Translations under genes and position numbers: made by a program | Notes under the pieces: model-generated | The model's input: the letters and a program-made list of their open reading frames with translations, nothing else | Databases searched by the model: none | Told to the model about the DNA's origin: nothing | NCBI GenBank assembly: GCA_003153055.1 | Contig: PMBV01000101.1 | Span: 4,824 to 33,753 of the forward strand | Reading direction: 5' to 3' | Length of the DNA: 28,930 nt | Origin: Myxococcales bacterium | GTDB taxonomy: Bacteria; Myxococcota; Myxococcia; Myxococcales; Myxococcaceae | Part shown: piece by piece, positions 17,001 to 24,700 of the stretch | Numbering within the stretch: the first letter of the stretch is position 1 | Layout of the letters: every line of letters starts with the position of its first letter

Positions 17001-17688
17001 CCCGAGGAGCGTCACCATGACAGAGGACGCAGTTGGCGAGGGTCCCGCTGGGCACCTGAGGGCTGAGGTGGTTCATCTGCATGTGCAGCGTCTCGCTCAG
17101 GGCCGTGAGCTTGGTGATGGTGGTGCCGGCGTACGAGGGAATCTGGGCCGTCAGCTTCACGTCCTTGGCCGGGTCGAAGGAGTTGGTGGGGGCTCCCGTC
17201 GCCGAGGTCCAGTTGGCGATGCTGTGGCACCCGCCGCAGTCCGAGGTGATGGGCGCGTGCGTGAAGCCCGTCACGGGGAGCGCCGCGAACGGGGCCCCCT
17301 CGGCGTGACAGGCGGCGCACTCGCCGGTGATGCCCGCGTGGTCGAAGGCCATCCGCTCGCCCGTGGGGTGGCACGCGAAGCACGACTGTGTCTGGTAGGT
17401 GTACCCCGACGTCGCCAGGTGGAGCCGATCGGTCAGCGTCTGGTCGTGCTCGTGGCAGCTGATGCACGAGAAGTCGGTGAAGGTCTGCGCGGCCGCCGAG
17501 TGGCACGACTCGCAGTTGATGGTGCCGGTCGAGACGGTCCGCCCGAAGGCATGGGCGCTCCCGGGGGTGAGCGGAAACCAGGAGTGGTTGATGGAGGTGA
17601 CACCGCTCGTCTTGCTCGGCTGAGACGAACACGCCGTCAGCGCCAGCACGCCAACCAGGACACATCGTTTCAGATTGAGAAAACTCAT
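14062..17688 (-). CDS. 30-heme c-type cytochrome lipoprotein
   Basis: The protein has 1208 residues, with ATG 17688 preceded by AGAGG. The N-terminus is a lipoprotein signal with lipobox LTAC (C20), so it is probably lipid-anchored to the outer membrane. I count 30 CXXCH heme-binding motifs, from CESCH near residue 80 to CNNCH as the last five residues, about one per 40 residues, plus many isolated His residues suitable as distal ligands. The rest is Gly/Ser/Thr-rich with no catalytic domain. Segments such as GTADAG and AGPGTGGSW recur between hemes, pointing to internal duplication. Multiheme proteins of this density act as electron wires in metal-reducing and syntrophic bacteria. Here it could receive electrons from the membrane and monoheme cytochromes at 11243-13088. 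The electron acceptor and surface exposure are unknown. Confidence 0.93.
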   Translation of the reverse strand: MSFLNLKRCVLVGVLALTACSSQPSKTSGVTSINHSWFPLTPGSAHAFGRTVSTGTINCESCHSAAAQTFTDFSCISCHEHDQTLTDRLHLATSGYTYQTQSCFACHPTGERMAFDHAGITGECAACHAEGAPFAALPVTGFTHAPITSDCGGCHSIANWTSATGAPTNSFDPAKDVKLTAQIPSYAGTTITKLTALSETLHMQMNHLSPQVPSGTLANCVLCHGDAPRGAYFPGNLHDSLSINGLPQPTGCSSCHSAAAPTGFVGPLATKPARTPPSGEMKHDAVLWDGGSPTLTALVTQDCVSCHVAPTDTEPTNWTMGTADAGPASYHPALTTASLPQPSSCVDCHANTRPAVLLTSGTSSLAAGLQFDHASPESTGDCAVCHSSGGATRWTSWTKGIFHRVGSASPKSCLPCHDGERPTSTTSWKSTTYTASPFDYVGTADAGVQHGNNQDCVVCHAGPGTGGSWGTASQSWVGGAYTHGPTASSKNTCLPCHKSQRPDLLNPPIDPALLPNSFDHSTSGNGDCYGCHQATVKAGHYVNLLPIPGGDWKGATDYPGDVLVASPGNFVNITEIALTRGANQLVTGMVSSSATLNNAMLHTSLALPPGLNPGPANSPDRTTCWRCHTNTNHTVTDYGGGFLHKALVDAGVTLTGCVDCHEQMRPADIVEKTASSLVPMDHDAGFVGSVNLGGVSATTVGGVECMVCHASPGNTWADGKFHEKIGAGVPADCTACHYPLMADATKADVTSTPATRYLMKHRSTGLTIQACGTCHTTALTNSKSGLTVTQWQTGTLHPTVPAQPAACNDCHSVTTPTGTTQSGTTYVLAQGGTSTNGAQRMSHAAPTVVGKDCVACHASDAKTSNSAWSKSISFHGNTTTGVTTCNACHGGGTPGTNNNLPAGLTNSNIMTTSSASPANTPDQITHADTNVTRFECNFCHTQVGTSTTAGIQGKEWAQASFHKNFTVSNPLVMVLTGTATGRCSNCHMNVKPGSTYAAQDHSAYTATSAQDCSSCHAWPGSSATTPDWKNATGAHASSGPTAASTLDCNTCHGQTGNSTLRLTVAAASHYGGITNGNSCISCHIDFTGFKGTTTNLLYKHTNATANAGGCVTCHAFVSQVYTTLTTTPSLTYPVATGGHTFSQTFSVTGSYDGDSFTQAHTATKMPNCGACHQYATTTAATNIWTFKHRPSNAGISNSKSSSGCNNCH

Positions 17689-17891
17689 AGACCTCTGATC
17701 GACTGCTGGGGGGAGAAAACGGTCACCTTCGGCCGACGAGGTTTGTTTTTAACCGTGAAAACCGAGGGATGTCGACGTGCTCCACGCCCCCACACGTGGG
17801 GAGGCTGCTCGGGTTGCCTGGGGAAAACCACCCCACCACATGGGCAGTGGCCGGGTTCCGGGTCGGCGCCGCGGGAGAGTACGACTGGCTC
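17689..17891. promoter_or_regulatory. Divergent promoter region with two G/C inverted repeats
   Basis: This 203-bp region separates the 30-heme cytochrome (leftward) from the pterin dehydratase (rightward). An AT-rich patch at about 17737-17765 (TTTGTTTTTAACCGTGAAAA) lies a suitable distance upstream of the cytochrome start. CCCCAC-AC-GTGGGG at 17788-17801 is a near-perfect palindrome, and TGGGG/CCCCA at 17819-17823 and 17831-17835 is a second inverted pair. These are candidate operators; no binding protein is identifiable. Confidence 0.4.
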
Positions 17892-18188
17892 ATGACCTCT
17901 CCGATGCCTGGTACCGAGTTATCGTCGTGGTTGACGAAGCACTCATCGTGGCGGGTAGAGAGCGGTCAGCTCTCCCGAACCTACGAGGCGACCACCTTCC
18001 TCAAGGCCATCGCCTTCGTGGAGCAGGTTGCGAAGGTCGCCGAGTCCTTGGACCATCACCCAGACATCGACATACGGTGGCGCCGGGTCAGCCTTCACCT
18101 CGTCACCCACGATGCCGGGAACGCCATCACCGAGCAGGATACGCGACTCGCGGCTGAGTGCGATTTGCTGTTCGCCGCGGCGACGTAA
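17892..18188 (+). CDS. phhB: Pterin-4a-carbinolamine dehydratase
   Basis: The protein is 98 residues from ATG 17892, the usual length of the bacterial enzyme. The family signature is clear: ESLDHHPDIDIRWRRVSLHL at 51-70 with the catalytic His pair H55-H56, then THDAGNAITEQDTRLA at 72-87 with H73. N-terminal SSWL and WRVESGQLSRTYEATTFLKA form the expected first strand and helix. It dehydrates 4a-hydroxytetrahydrobiopterin, recycling the cofactor of phenylalanine hydroxylase, and acts in the cytoplasm. GGAGAG lies about 12 bases before the ATG, a rather long spacing. The frame is open upstream but adds nothing conserved. An aminotransferase gene follows 118 bp later; no phenylalanine hydroxylase is present in the window. 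Confidence 0.9.
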   Translation: MTSPMPGTELSSWLTKHSSWRVESGQLSRTYEATTFLKAIAFVEQVAKVAESLDHHPDIDIRWRRVSLHLVTHDAGNAITEQDTRLAAECDLLFAAAT

Positions 18189-18306
18189 TGCTCGTCGACC
18201 TTGGGCTCGAGCGACCAATCTCGGTACACGATGGGTGTATGGGTATCGATGACCGCCCGCGCGCCGACGGCCTCGCCGGGGGCGCCTTCCGGGGTAAGGT
18301 CTCGGC

Positions 18307-19506
18307 ATGCACAGCGGCGACGTCGACTACGCCTTTTCGCGGCGAGTGGGCCAGCTCAGGTCCTCCGCCATTCGAGAGCTGCTCCGGGTCGTCAACCGCC
18401 CCGAAGTCATCTCGTTCGCCGGTGGGCTCCCGGCCCCCGAGTTGTTCCCGACCGAGCTCTTGGCCAAGCTGGCGCGGGAGCTCCTCGTGTCGTCGGAGGG
18501 CCGCCAAGCGCTCCAGTACAGCGAGACCGAGGGACTGGCGGCGCTCCGCCAGCGGATCCTCGCGCGGGCGCCCTTCGCCCCCGGCTCCTTCACCCTCGAT
18601 GGAGCCCTCATCACCCAGGGCTCCCAGCAAGGGCTCGACCTCGCCGCCAAGCTCTTCCTCGACCCGGGAGACGAAATCCTCGTGGAGACGCCAGCGTACC
18701 TCGGCGCGCTGCAGACCTTCCGCTTCATGGAGGCGAAGGTCACCTTTCTCCCCTGCGACAAAGAAGGCGTCGACCCAGAGGCGCTCAGGGCCGCTCTGGC
18801 CCGCCGCCCGAAACTGGCCTACCTCACCCCCACCTTCCAGAACCCCAGCGGTCTCTGCTACTCGGCGCGGCGCCGGCTCGAGGTGGCGGCGGCGTTCAAG
18901 GGCTCGAGCACCGTGCTCCTCGAAGACGACGCGTACCGTGAGCTGTGGTTCGACGAGCCACCGCCTCCGCCCATCTCCACCGGAGTCGACCCCGCCCGGC
19001 GCGTCTACCTGGGGAGCTTCTCGAAGATCGCCGCGCCGGGGCTGCGCGTCGGCTTCCTCCTCGGGCACCCGGCGCTGGTGCGGCGCTTCGTCTTGGCCAA
19101 GCAAGCGGCGGACCTCCAGACGAATACGCTGGGTCAGCACCTCCTGCTCCGGCTCCTCGCCGAGTCGACCTTCGAGGACCACGTGGCGAGGCTCCGTGAG
19201 GTGTACCGGGGGCGGAGGGACGCGCTGGACCAGGCCCTGACGAAGCACCTCGGAGACCGGCTCACCTGGCAGCGGCCCGGCGGCGGCATGTTCCTCTGGT
19301 GCCGCCTCATCGACGGCCGAGACTCGGCCCAACTCCTCGAGAGGGCGCTCGAGCAAGGCCTCGCCTTCGTCCCCGGCGGGGAGTTCCACACCGAGGGTGA
19401 GGGGCGAGACACGCTGCGCCTCAACTTCAGCCACGCCCCGGAGCCCAAGCTGGAAGAGGGCGTCGCCCGGCTGGCCCGTGCGATGGGCGCCGGGGAGCAA
19501 GCCTAA
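18307..19506 (+). CDS. PLP-dependent class I/II aminotransferase
   Basis: The protein has 399 residues, the normal family length. It opens like the LysN/2-aminoadipate and aromatic aminotransferase branch: RSSAIRELLRVVNRPEVISF then AGGLPAPELFP. PLP-site features are the NP of FQNPSG (179-180), DDAY (207-210), the Schiff-base lysine K240 in GSFSKIAAPGLRVGF and a C-terminal Arg in LRLNFSH for the substrate carboxylate. It transfers amino groups between an amino acid and a 2-oxoacid in the cytoplasm. Specificity cannot be fixed from sequence; its position after a pterin dehydratase gene hints at aromatic amino acids, while its sequence style also fits 2-aminoadipate. The next gene starts one base after its stop, so the two are surely co-transcribed. 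Confidence 0.9.
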   Translation: MHSGDVDYAFSRRVGQLRSSAIRELLRVVNRPEVISFAGGLPAPELFPTELLAKLARELLVSSEGRQALQYSETEGLAALRQRILARAPFAPGSFTLDGALITQGSQQGLDLAAKLFLDPGDEILVETPAYLGALQTFRFMEAKVTFLPCDKEGVDPEALRAALARRPKLAYLTPTFQNPSGLCYSARRRLEVAAAFKGSSTVLLEDDAYRELWFDEPPPPPISTGVDPARRVYLGSFSKIAAPGLRVGFLLGHPALVRRFVLAKQAADLQTNTLGQHLLLRLLAESTFEDHVARLREVYRGRRDALDQALTKHLGDRLTWQRPGGGMFLWCRLIDGRDSAQLLERALEQGLAFVPGGEFHTEGEGRDTLRLNFSHAPEPKLEEGVARLARAMGAGEQA

Positions 19507-19507
19507 G

Positions 19508-20461
19508 GTGAAGCGCCTCGACCGAGTGCTCGTCTGTGGCGCCGGGGCGGTGGGCAGCACCTACGCGGCGAAGCTCTTCGAGCGCGACCCCACGTGCGTG
19601 TCACTGGTGGCCGGGGGCGAGCGGCGGGAGCGCCTGCGCCGCGAGGGCGTGACGGTCAACGGCCGCCGGTACGACTTCCAGCTCCTTCCCGCCGGAGAAA
19701 CAGGGCCCAAGGCCGACGTCCTCTTGGTGGCCGTGAAGCAGCATCACCTGGCCGCCGCCATCGAAGAGCTCCGCGGGTACGTGGGCCCCGACACCATCGT
19801 GCTGTCGCTGCTCAACGGCATTTCCAGCGAGGGTCAGTTGGCCGCGGCCTTCGGAGCCGAGAAGGTGCTCCACGCCTACGTAGTGGGAACCGACTTCGTC
19901 CGCGAGGGAGTGGCGACCCGGTACACCTCGATTGGCCGCATCGTCTTCGGCGCGGCGTCGAAGGACCCCGGCGATGCGCGCGTCGCCGCGGTACGAGCCC
20001 TCTTCGAGCAAGGGGGAATTCCCCACGTGGTGTCTCCCGACATTCTCAGGGAGCTGTGGTGGAAGTTCATGCTGAACGTGGGCGTGAACCAGGTCTCGGC
20101 GGTGCTGCGGGCGCCCTACGGGGCCTTCGCCCTTCCCGAGGTAGGTGCCCTGGCCAGGGACGCCATGCGCGAGGTGGTGGCGCTGTCGGCGTACGAGGGC
20201 GTGCCGCTCTCCGAGGCTGACGTGGAGCGCTGCTTCCCCATCTTCGCCACCCTCGCCCCGGAGGGAAAGACGTCGATGCTGCAAGACGTGGAAGCCGGGC
20301 GAAAGACCGAGGTGGAAATCTTCTCGGGCGCGGTGGTCGCGTTGGGGAAGAAGCACGGCGTGGCCACCCCAGTGAATGGGCTCCTCGGGCGGCTCATCAC
20401 CGCCCTCGAGCGTCTGTCTCAGAGACCGGGCGGGTCACCGCCGCGGCGAGCAGGCGCTTGA
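19508..20461 (+). CDS. PanE/ApbA-family 2-dehydropantoate 2-reductase-like protein
   Basis: The protein is 317 residues from a GTG one base after the aminotransferase stop, an arrangement typical of translational coupling; GGGGAG lies inside the end of the upstream gene. The N-terminal Rossmann fold has VLVCGAGAVGSTYAAKL (7-23), then KADVLLVAVKQHHLAAAIEEL and LSLLNGISSEGQL. The C-terminal helical domain has WWKFMLNVGVNQVSAVL with the catalytic Lys186 and Asn190/Asn194, and SMLQDVEAGRKTEVEIFSGA (256-275) with the conserved acidic region. Ketopantoate reductase makes pantoate for coenzyme A using NADPH, but many paralogues reduce other 2-oxoacids; pairing with an aminotransferase suggests such an alternative. 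The last 65 bases overlap a convergent response-regulator gene. Confidence 0.87.
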   Translation: MKRLDRVLVCGAGAVGSTYAAKLFERDPTCVSLVAGGERRERLRREGVTVNGRRYDFQLLPAGETGPKADVLLVAVKQHHLAAAIEELRGYVGPDTIVLSLLNGISSEGQLAAAFGAEKVLHAYVVGTDFVREGVATRYTSIGRIVFGAASKDPGDARVAAVRALFEQGGIPHVVSPDILRELWWKFMLNVGVNQVSAVLRAPYGAFALPEVGALARDAMREVVALSAYEGVPLSEADVERCFPIFATLAPEGKTSMLQDVEAGRKTEVEIFSGAVVALGKKHGVATPVNGLLGRLITALERLSQRPGGSPPRRAGA

Positions 20462-20780
20462 GCAACGCCATCGGCGCGGGCTTGGCCAGCACGGTCAAGG
20501 CAAAGCCCGGCCTGGCGGTCACCTCCACGACCGCGAGCCCCGTGTGGAGCGCGGAGGGCGCGAGGACCTCGGCTCGACCCAAGAGCTCGAGGCCGCTCAT
20601 TCCGCTCATGAGATGATCCGTGATGACCGCGGCCGGCGCTCCACCTGCTTCCAACCACGCGAGCGCCTCCTCACCGCTCTTCGCGGTCCGGGCCTCGACC
20701 CCGAGCACTTTCAACATGTTCCCCATCGTCCTGAGGACGATCTCATCATCATCGACCACCAGAATGACCCCCGAGCTCAT
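20397..20780 (-). CDS. Single-domain response regulator receiver protein
   Basis: The protein is 127 residues from ATG 20780. It is a lone receiver domain: VILVVDDDEIVLRTMGNMLK with acidic D10-D12, phospho-acceptor D55 in AVITDHLMSGMSGLELL, the switch Thr at 80 and conserved K100 in VLAKPAPMALLKRLL. There is no output domain, so it would act by protein contact or as a phosphorelay intermediate. An ATG at about 20798 in the same frame is an alternative start. The C-terminal 22 codons overlap the end of the convergent reductase gene. It is divergent from the XRE/S24 regulator, with 81 bp between starts. The cognate kinase is unknown; the orphan kinase at 9226-10842 is one candidate. Confidence 0.82.
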   Translation of the reverse strand: MSSGVILVVDDDEIVLRTMGNMLKVLGVEARTAKSGEEALAWLEAGGAPAAVITDHLMSGMSGLELLGRAEVLAPSALHTGLAVVEVTARPGFALTVLAKPAPMALLKRLLAAAVTRPVSETDARGR

Positions 20781-20861
20781 GGCCGAGCATCTTGCCATGA
20801 ATCGAGAGGTTCGGGAACCCGAACCCGCTGTCGAAGGGCGCCAGGTACACGTTTCAAAGAG

Positions 20862-21689
20862 ATGGCAGCGCGACGTCAGTCCCCGAGACATCGGTCGCTC
20901 CCCGACCACGCAGCCAGCCGGGTCGGCGCCAGGGTGCGGCAGCTTCGACTCGAGGCCGGGTTCAGCTTCGACGCCTTCGTCGAAGAGACGGCGCTGGGGC
21001 GAGGCTACGTCTCGGAGCTCGAGCGGGGGCTGGTCGTCCCCTCGTTGACCGCGCTGGAGGCCATCGCCACGGCGTTGGGCGTCACCTCCGCCGACCTGGT
21101 GGTGGGCTCGACTGACCGGGAGCGCCTCTTCGACCGCGCCCGCAAGCTCGCTCCGGGCGAGGTCGATCGCCTGCTCCGCCTCGCCGACCGCCTGGCCCCC
21201 CCTCAGCCCAAGGCGCTGGCGCTCCCCTTCAAGGTCGTCTCCGAGGCGACGGCTCGCCGGCACCTCGCTGGGCTCCCGCTCCTCTCGGTGCGCGCCTCGG
21301 CCGGAGCCTGGAGCGCGACCCAGCGGCCTTCGGTCGAGGCCTGGGTGGTGGTGAAACTGCGGGTGCCGACGAAGCGAGGGCTCTTCCTTGCACAGGTGTC
21401 GGGGCACTCCATGGAGCCAGGCATTCCCGACGGCGCCCACGGGCTGTTTCAGCGCCCTTGGTCCTCGCCCCGGCCCGGCGAGGCCGGCCTCTTCGTCAAA
21501 TGGGAAGGGCCCGACGAGGGACGCTTCACGCTCAAGGAGTACCGCCCCGAGCTGTCAGAGACCGAATCGGGTGACGCGGTGACCGGCACGCTCCGGGCAC
21601 GGAACCCCGCCCACCTCTCTCTCGCTCCGGCCAGCCTCGACGATGCCCCGGAGCGGGCCTTCGCACGGCTGGTGCGCGTGCTCCCATAG
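20862..21689 (+). CDS. XRE-family regulator with LexA/CI-like S24 peptidase domain
   Basis: The protein is 275 residues from ATG 20862, which directly precedes a basic arm. Residues 20-80 are an XRE helix-turn-helix (VGARVRQLRLEAGFSFDAF, GRGYVSELERGLVVPSLTAL, IATALGV). After a linker, residues about 135-250 show the S24 fold: SVRASAGAW with a possible self-cleavage bond at A147-G148, VSGHSMEPGIPDGA with nucleophile S183, and FTLKEYRPE with general base K225. This is the layout of LexA and phage CI repressors that self-cleave when a RecA filament forms, so it may be a damage-responsive repressor. No prophage genes are around it. The targets are unknown; the divergent receiver gene is a candidate. 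Confidence 0.88.
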   Translation: MAARRQSPRHRSLPDHAASRVGARVRQLRLEAGFSFDAFVEETALGRGYVSELERGLVVPSLTALEAIATALGVTSADLVVGSTDRERLFDRARKLAPGEVDRLLRLADRLAPPQPKALALPFKVVSEATARRHLAGLPLLSVRASAGAWSATQRPSVEAWVVVKLRVPTKRGLFLAQVSGHSMEPGIPDGAHGLFQRPWSSPRPGEAGLFVKWEGPDEGRFTLKEYRPELSETESGDAVTGTLRARNPAHLSLAPASLDDAPERAFARLVRVLP

Positions 21690-21695
21690 TGGGAG
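21681..21695. terminator. Short hairpin with stop codon in its loop, between convergent genes
   Basis: CTCCCA (21681-21686) and TGGGAG (21690-21695) flank TAG, the stop of the XRE/S24 gene. The convergent lipoprotein gene ends at 21710, leaving 20 bp, so this may serve as a shared terminator. The loop is only three bases and no T-tract follows. Confidence 0.35.
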
Positions 21696-21709
21696 GTGGC
21701 TTAGGTTGC

Positions 21710-24700
21710 TCACTCCAGCTCGAAGACGTGAACCTCGCCGACCTGGCTGTAATACAACCTCGACCCCGCAACCGAGACGTTGGTGCGAGGGTAGAACTGG
21801 TTCCCCTCGCTCGGCGCGGAGCCGGAGGTAATCATCGCGGGCACCGGGGCCACCGAGATGACCAGCGGGCTCAACGGCGCGTGCACGTCGAGGGCGTGAA
21901 TCAGGTTGCCACGGTGGTCCGCGGCGAAGAGGTAGCTCCCGTACACCGCCACCGAGTCGAGGCCGGAATTCCCCAGGGCCAGCGAGGTCGTCAGCGGGCT
22001 CGCGGGCAAGCTCGCCGGGGGCTCCTGCATCGCCTCCTTGACGTCGATGACGGTGAGGCCGGCCCCGGTGGCGGCATAGAGCCAGCCCCCGCGAATGGTC
22101 GCGACGCGGGCGGCGGTGACGGTGGGGAACGACGCCAGCACCGACACCGAGCTCGTCGCTGGGTCGTCGTCGAGGAGGTCTCTCAAGTCGACGACGGAGA
22201 GACCGGGCGTCGGCTGGGTCGGCGCGGGGAGCGGCAGCTTGGCATCTTCGAGGCTCACGACGGCTCGCCCGTTCGTCATGGTGACCGTGGCCCACAGCGT
22301 CGCCGAGGGCGCGAAGCTCGCCACCTGGAAGGCTCCTCGGCTCGCCGTCGCCGGGTTGAAGGAGGCGATGCCCTGGCGGTTGCGCAACGCCCGCGCGTCG
22401 AACACCTCGAGCCAGACGCCATTGGCCCTCACCTCGGCGGCGATGAGCAGGTTGCCGTGCGCCTTGACGCCGGTGATGCGCGACCCGCTGACCGGTACCA
22501 GCAGCGAGTCACCCGCGACCATGTGCGTGGTGGAGTCGCGGTCGTTCACCTTCTCGAGGTTGGCGAGCATGAGCCCACCAGCTCCCTGGGCGGTGACGAG
22601 CGTCGAATCGAACCGGGTCTGGTCGAACGAGAAGTACCAGGACGACATCGCCGCGGGGACGGACAGCGGGTCGACCAGCGTCATCGACCCCGAATGCAAG
22701 TCATGGACGGCCCCGTTGCCGGTGTAGAGAAAGCCGGCCGTCACGTCACTGAAGGGACCACCGACGGCAGCCGAGGCGACCTCATGGAGCGTGCGCGGCG
22801 TCGCGACCTCGAAGATGTCGAGCTCGTTGTAGGCCGCGCCGATGAGGTGGTTGCCATAGGTCCTGAGCCCGGTGAAGGAAGCGCCTTGGTTGTAGCTGGT
22901 CAAGGAGGGGCTCGTGACCGTCGACAGGTCGACAGACCGGAGCGCCGTGCCCTCGGCGCTGAAGAGTTGGTGGCCGGCGACCTCGAGCGCGCCACCGGCC
23001 GCCGCGGTGTACGCCTGCACAAGGTCGGTCGTGACGAGGCCAGGGCCGCTGCTCGTGCTGCCCCAGAGGCCACCCAGCCTGTAGAGCTCAAACTCGCCGT
23101 ACGTCCCCATGTACAGGTAATTTCCGCTGGTGATTGGTTTGGAGGCTCCCAGCCCGACAAAGAGCGTGTTCTGCGAAACCGGGCTGATGAAGTTGGCGAC
23201 CGTACTGAAGGTCGGCGTGGCGGTGAGGGCCGAGGCGATGAGGGTGCCGGCGTTGCCACCTCCGTTCCGGTTGAGCTGTACCAGTCTGTCTCGCGTCACG
23301 CCCATATAGGCCGCCGTCGTCCCCACCTGACCGCTCGCCGTCGAGGTGCCAATGACGTTCGCGAGGCTGGGGACCGTCGCCGCGTTGAGGTCGTACAGGC
23401 TCGCCAGGCTCACCGCGATGATGGTGGGGTCTCCGCCGACGAAGAGCCGGTCGCCCACCAGCGCCAGTTGCTGCACGATGGTGCTGGAGGCCGAGAAGTC
23501 GAGTGTAGTGAGCAAGGTCGGGCTCGACGGCACCCTGAGCGAGAAGATGCGCACCTTGGAGCCCGAGGCGAAGAAGAGGAAATCGCCGTCCACCAGCACG
23601 TCGAGCAGCCCGGGCTGAAAGGGCGAGCTCGCGGTGCAGAGCACTGTGTCGGCGTAGGTGGTCGGGCCCCAGGCGATGGTCGGCTGGCTCGGGGTGAGGT
23701 TGATGTGTCCGGTGGCGATGGCGGGCGCGAAGGACGACAGGTCCACCACCGCCAGAGCAGGCGTCGCGCCCGAGACCTGGCCTCCCGAGGCGCAGGAGTA
23801 GCCGCCGACAAAACCCGCCAGGTAGGCGTACTGGCCGCTGATGACCATCGCCTTCATCAGCCCGATGGTCCCCAGCGTGAGCTTGGCGACCTGGTTGGGC
23901 GAGACCTCGTTGGGCGCGACCTGCACTTGTCGATTGGGGAGGTCGGTTGCGTTGTACGCCGGAGCGGGGCTCTCGTTGCCTGCCTGGTCGATGGCCGTCA
24001 CGGTGGCGTAGAGCGTCGAGCTGTTGATGAGCCCCGACAGGGTGAAGGCCTGGTCGGCCTGCCCGTTGGTCGCTACCCGCACCGGGGAGGGCCCCTCGGC
24101 CGCGCTGGCGCCAGTGAAGCCCGTTGGCACCGTGCCTGAGGTCGTCCCGGCGATGGGTCCGTAGTAGACGTTGTACGCCACCACGTCGGTGGAGACCGAG
24201 GTACGCCAGTACACGGTGCTCCGCCCGCTCCCGTTGTCCACCCACTGCTGCTTGAGCACCGGCGGCGTGGGAATCACCGCGTCCCAGGTGATGGCCACCG
24301 AGTCGGCTGGCGATAGATTGCCTGCCTTGTCCACCGCGCGGAGCTGAAGCACGTTGGTGCGGTTCTGCAGCAGCGTGTAGCCGAAGCTCGTGCTGGCGCG
24401 GGTTGCGTCCGTCGACCCGTTGCTGCTCCACGAGGAGTCGGCGCCACCGCTGCGCTCGTAGCGATCAAAGTTCACGTCACTCACCGCCCCCGTCGTGGTG
24501 ACGGTGAAGGCCGAGGTCGCCGTGGCGTTGAGGAGCTGCGGCGTGGTGGCGATGACCGGCGCCGTCGGAGGCACCCTGTCCAGCGTCACGGACATGGGGC
24601 TCAAGTCCGCGGGGTTCTGCGCCGCGTCGAGGAGCCTGAGGCACACGTAGCTGAGCCCCTCGGTCGCCGGGAGCTGGAAGCCCACCACCGACTGGAGCGC

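Noticed and set aside
18127..19560. 477-codon minus-strand frame opposite the aminotransferase
   Set aside because: The plus strand carries an unmistakable PLP enzyme; the antisense has no motif.
21689..24139. 816-codon plus-strand open frame opposite the giant lipoprotein
   Set aside because: Composition dominated by Arg, Gly, His and Val with no motif; it is the shadow of a clear lipoprotein reading frame.
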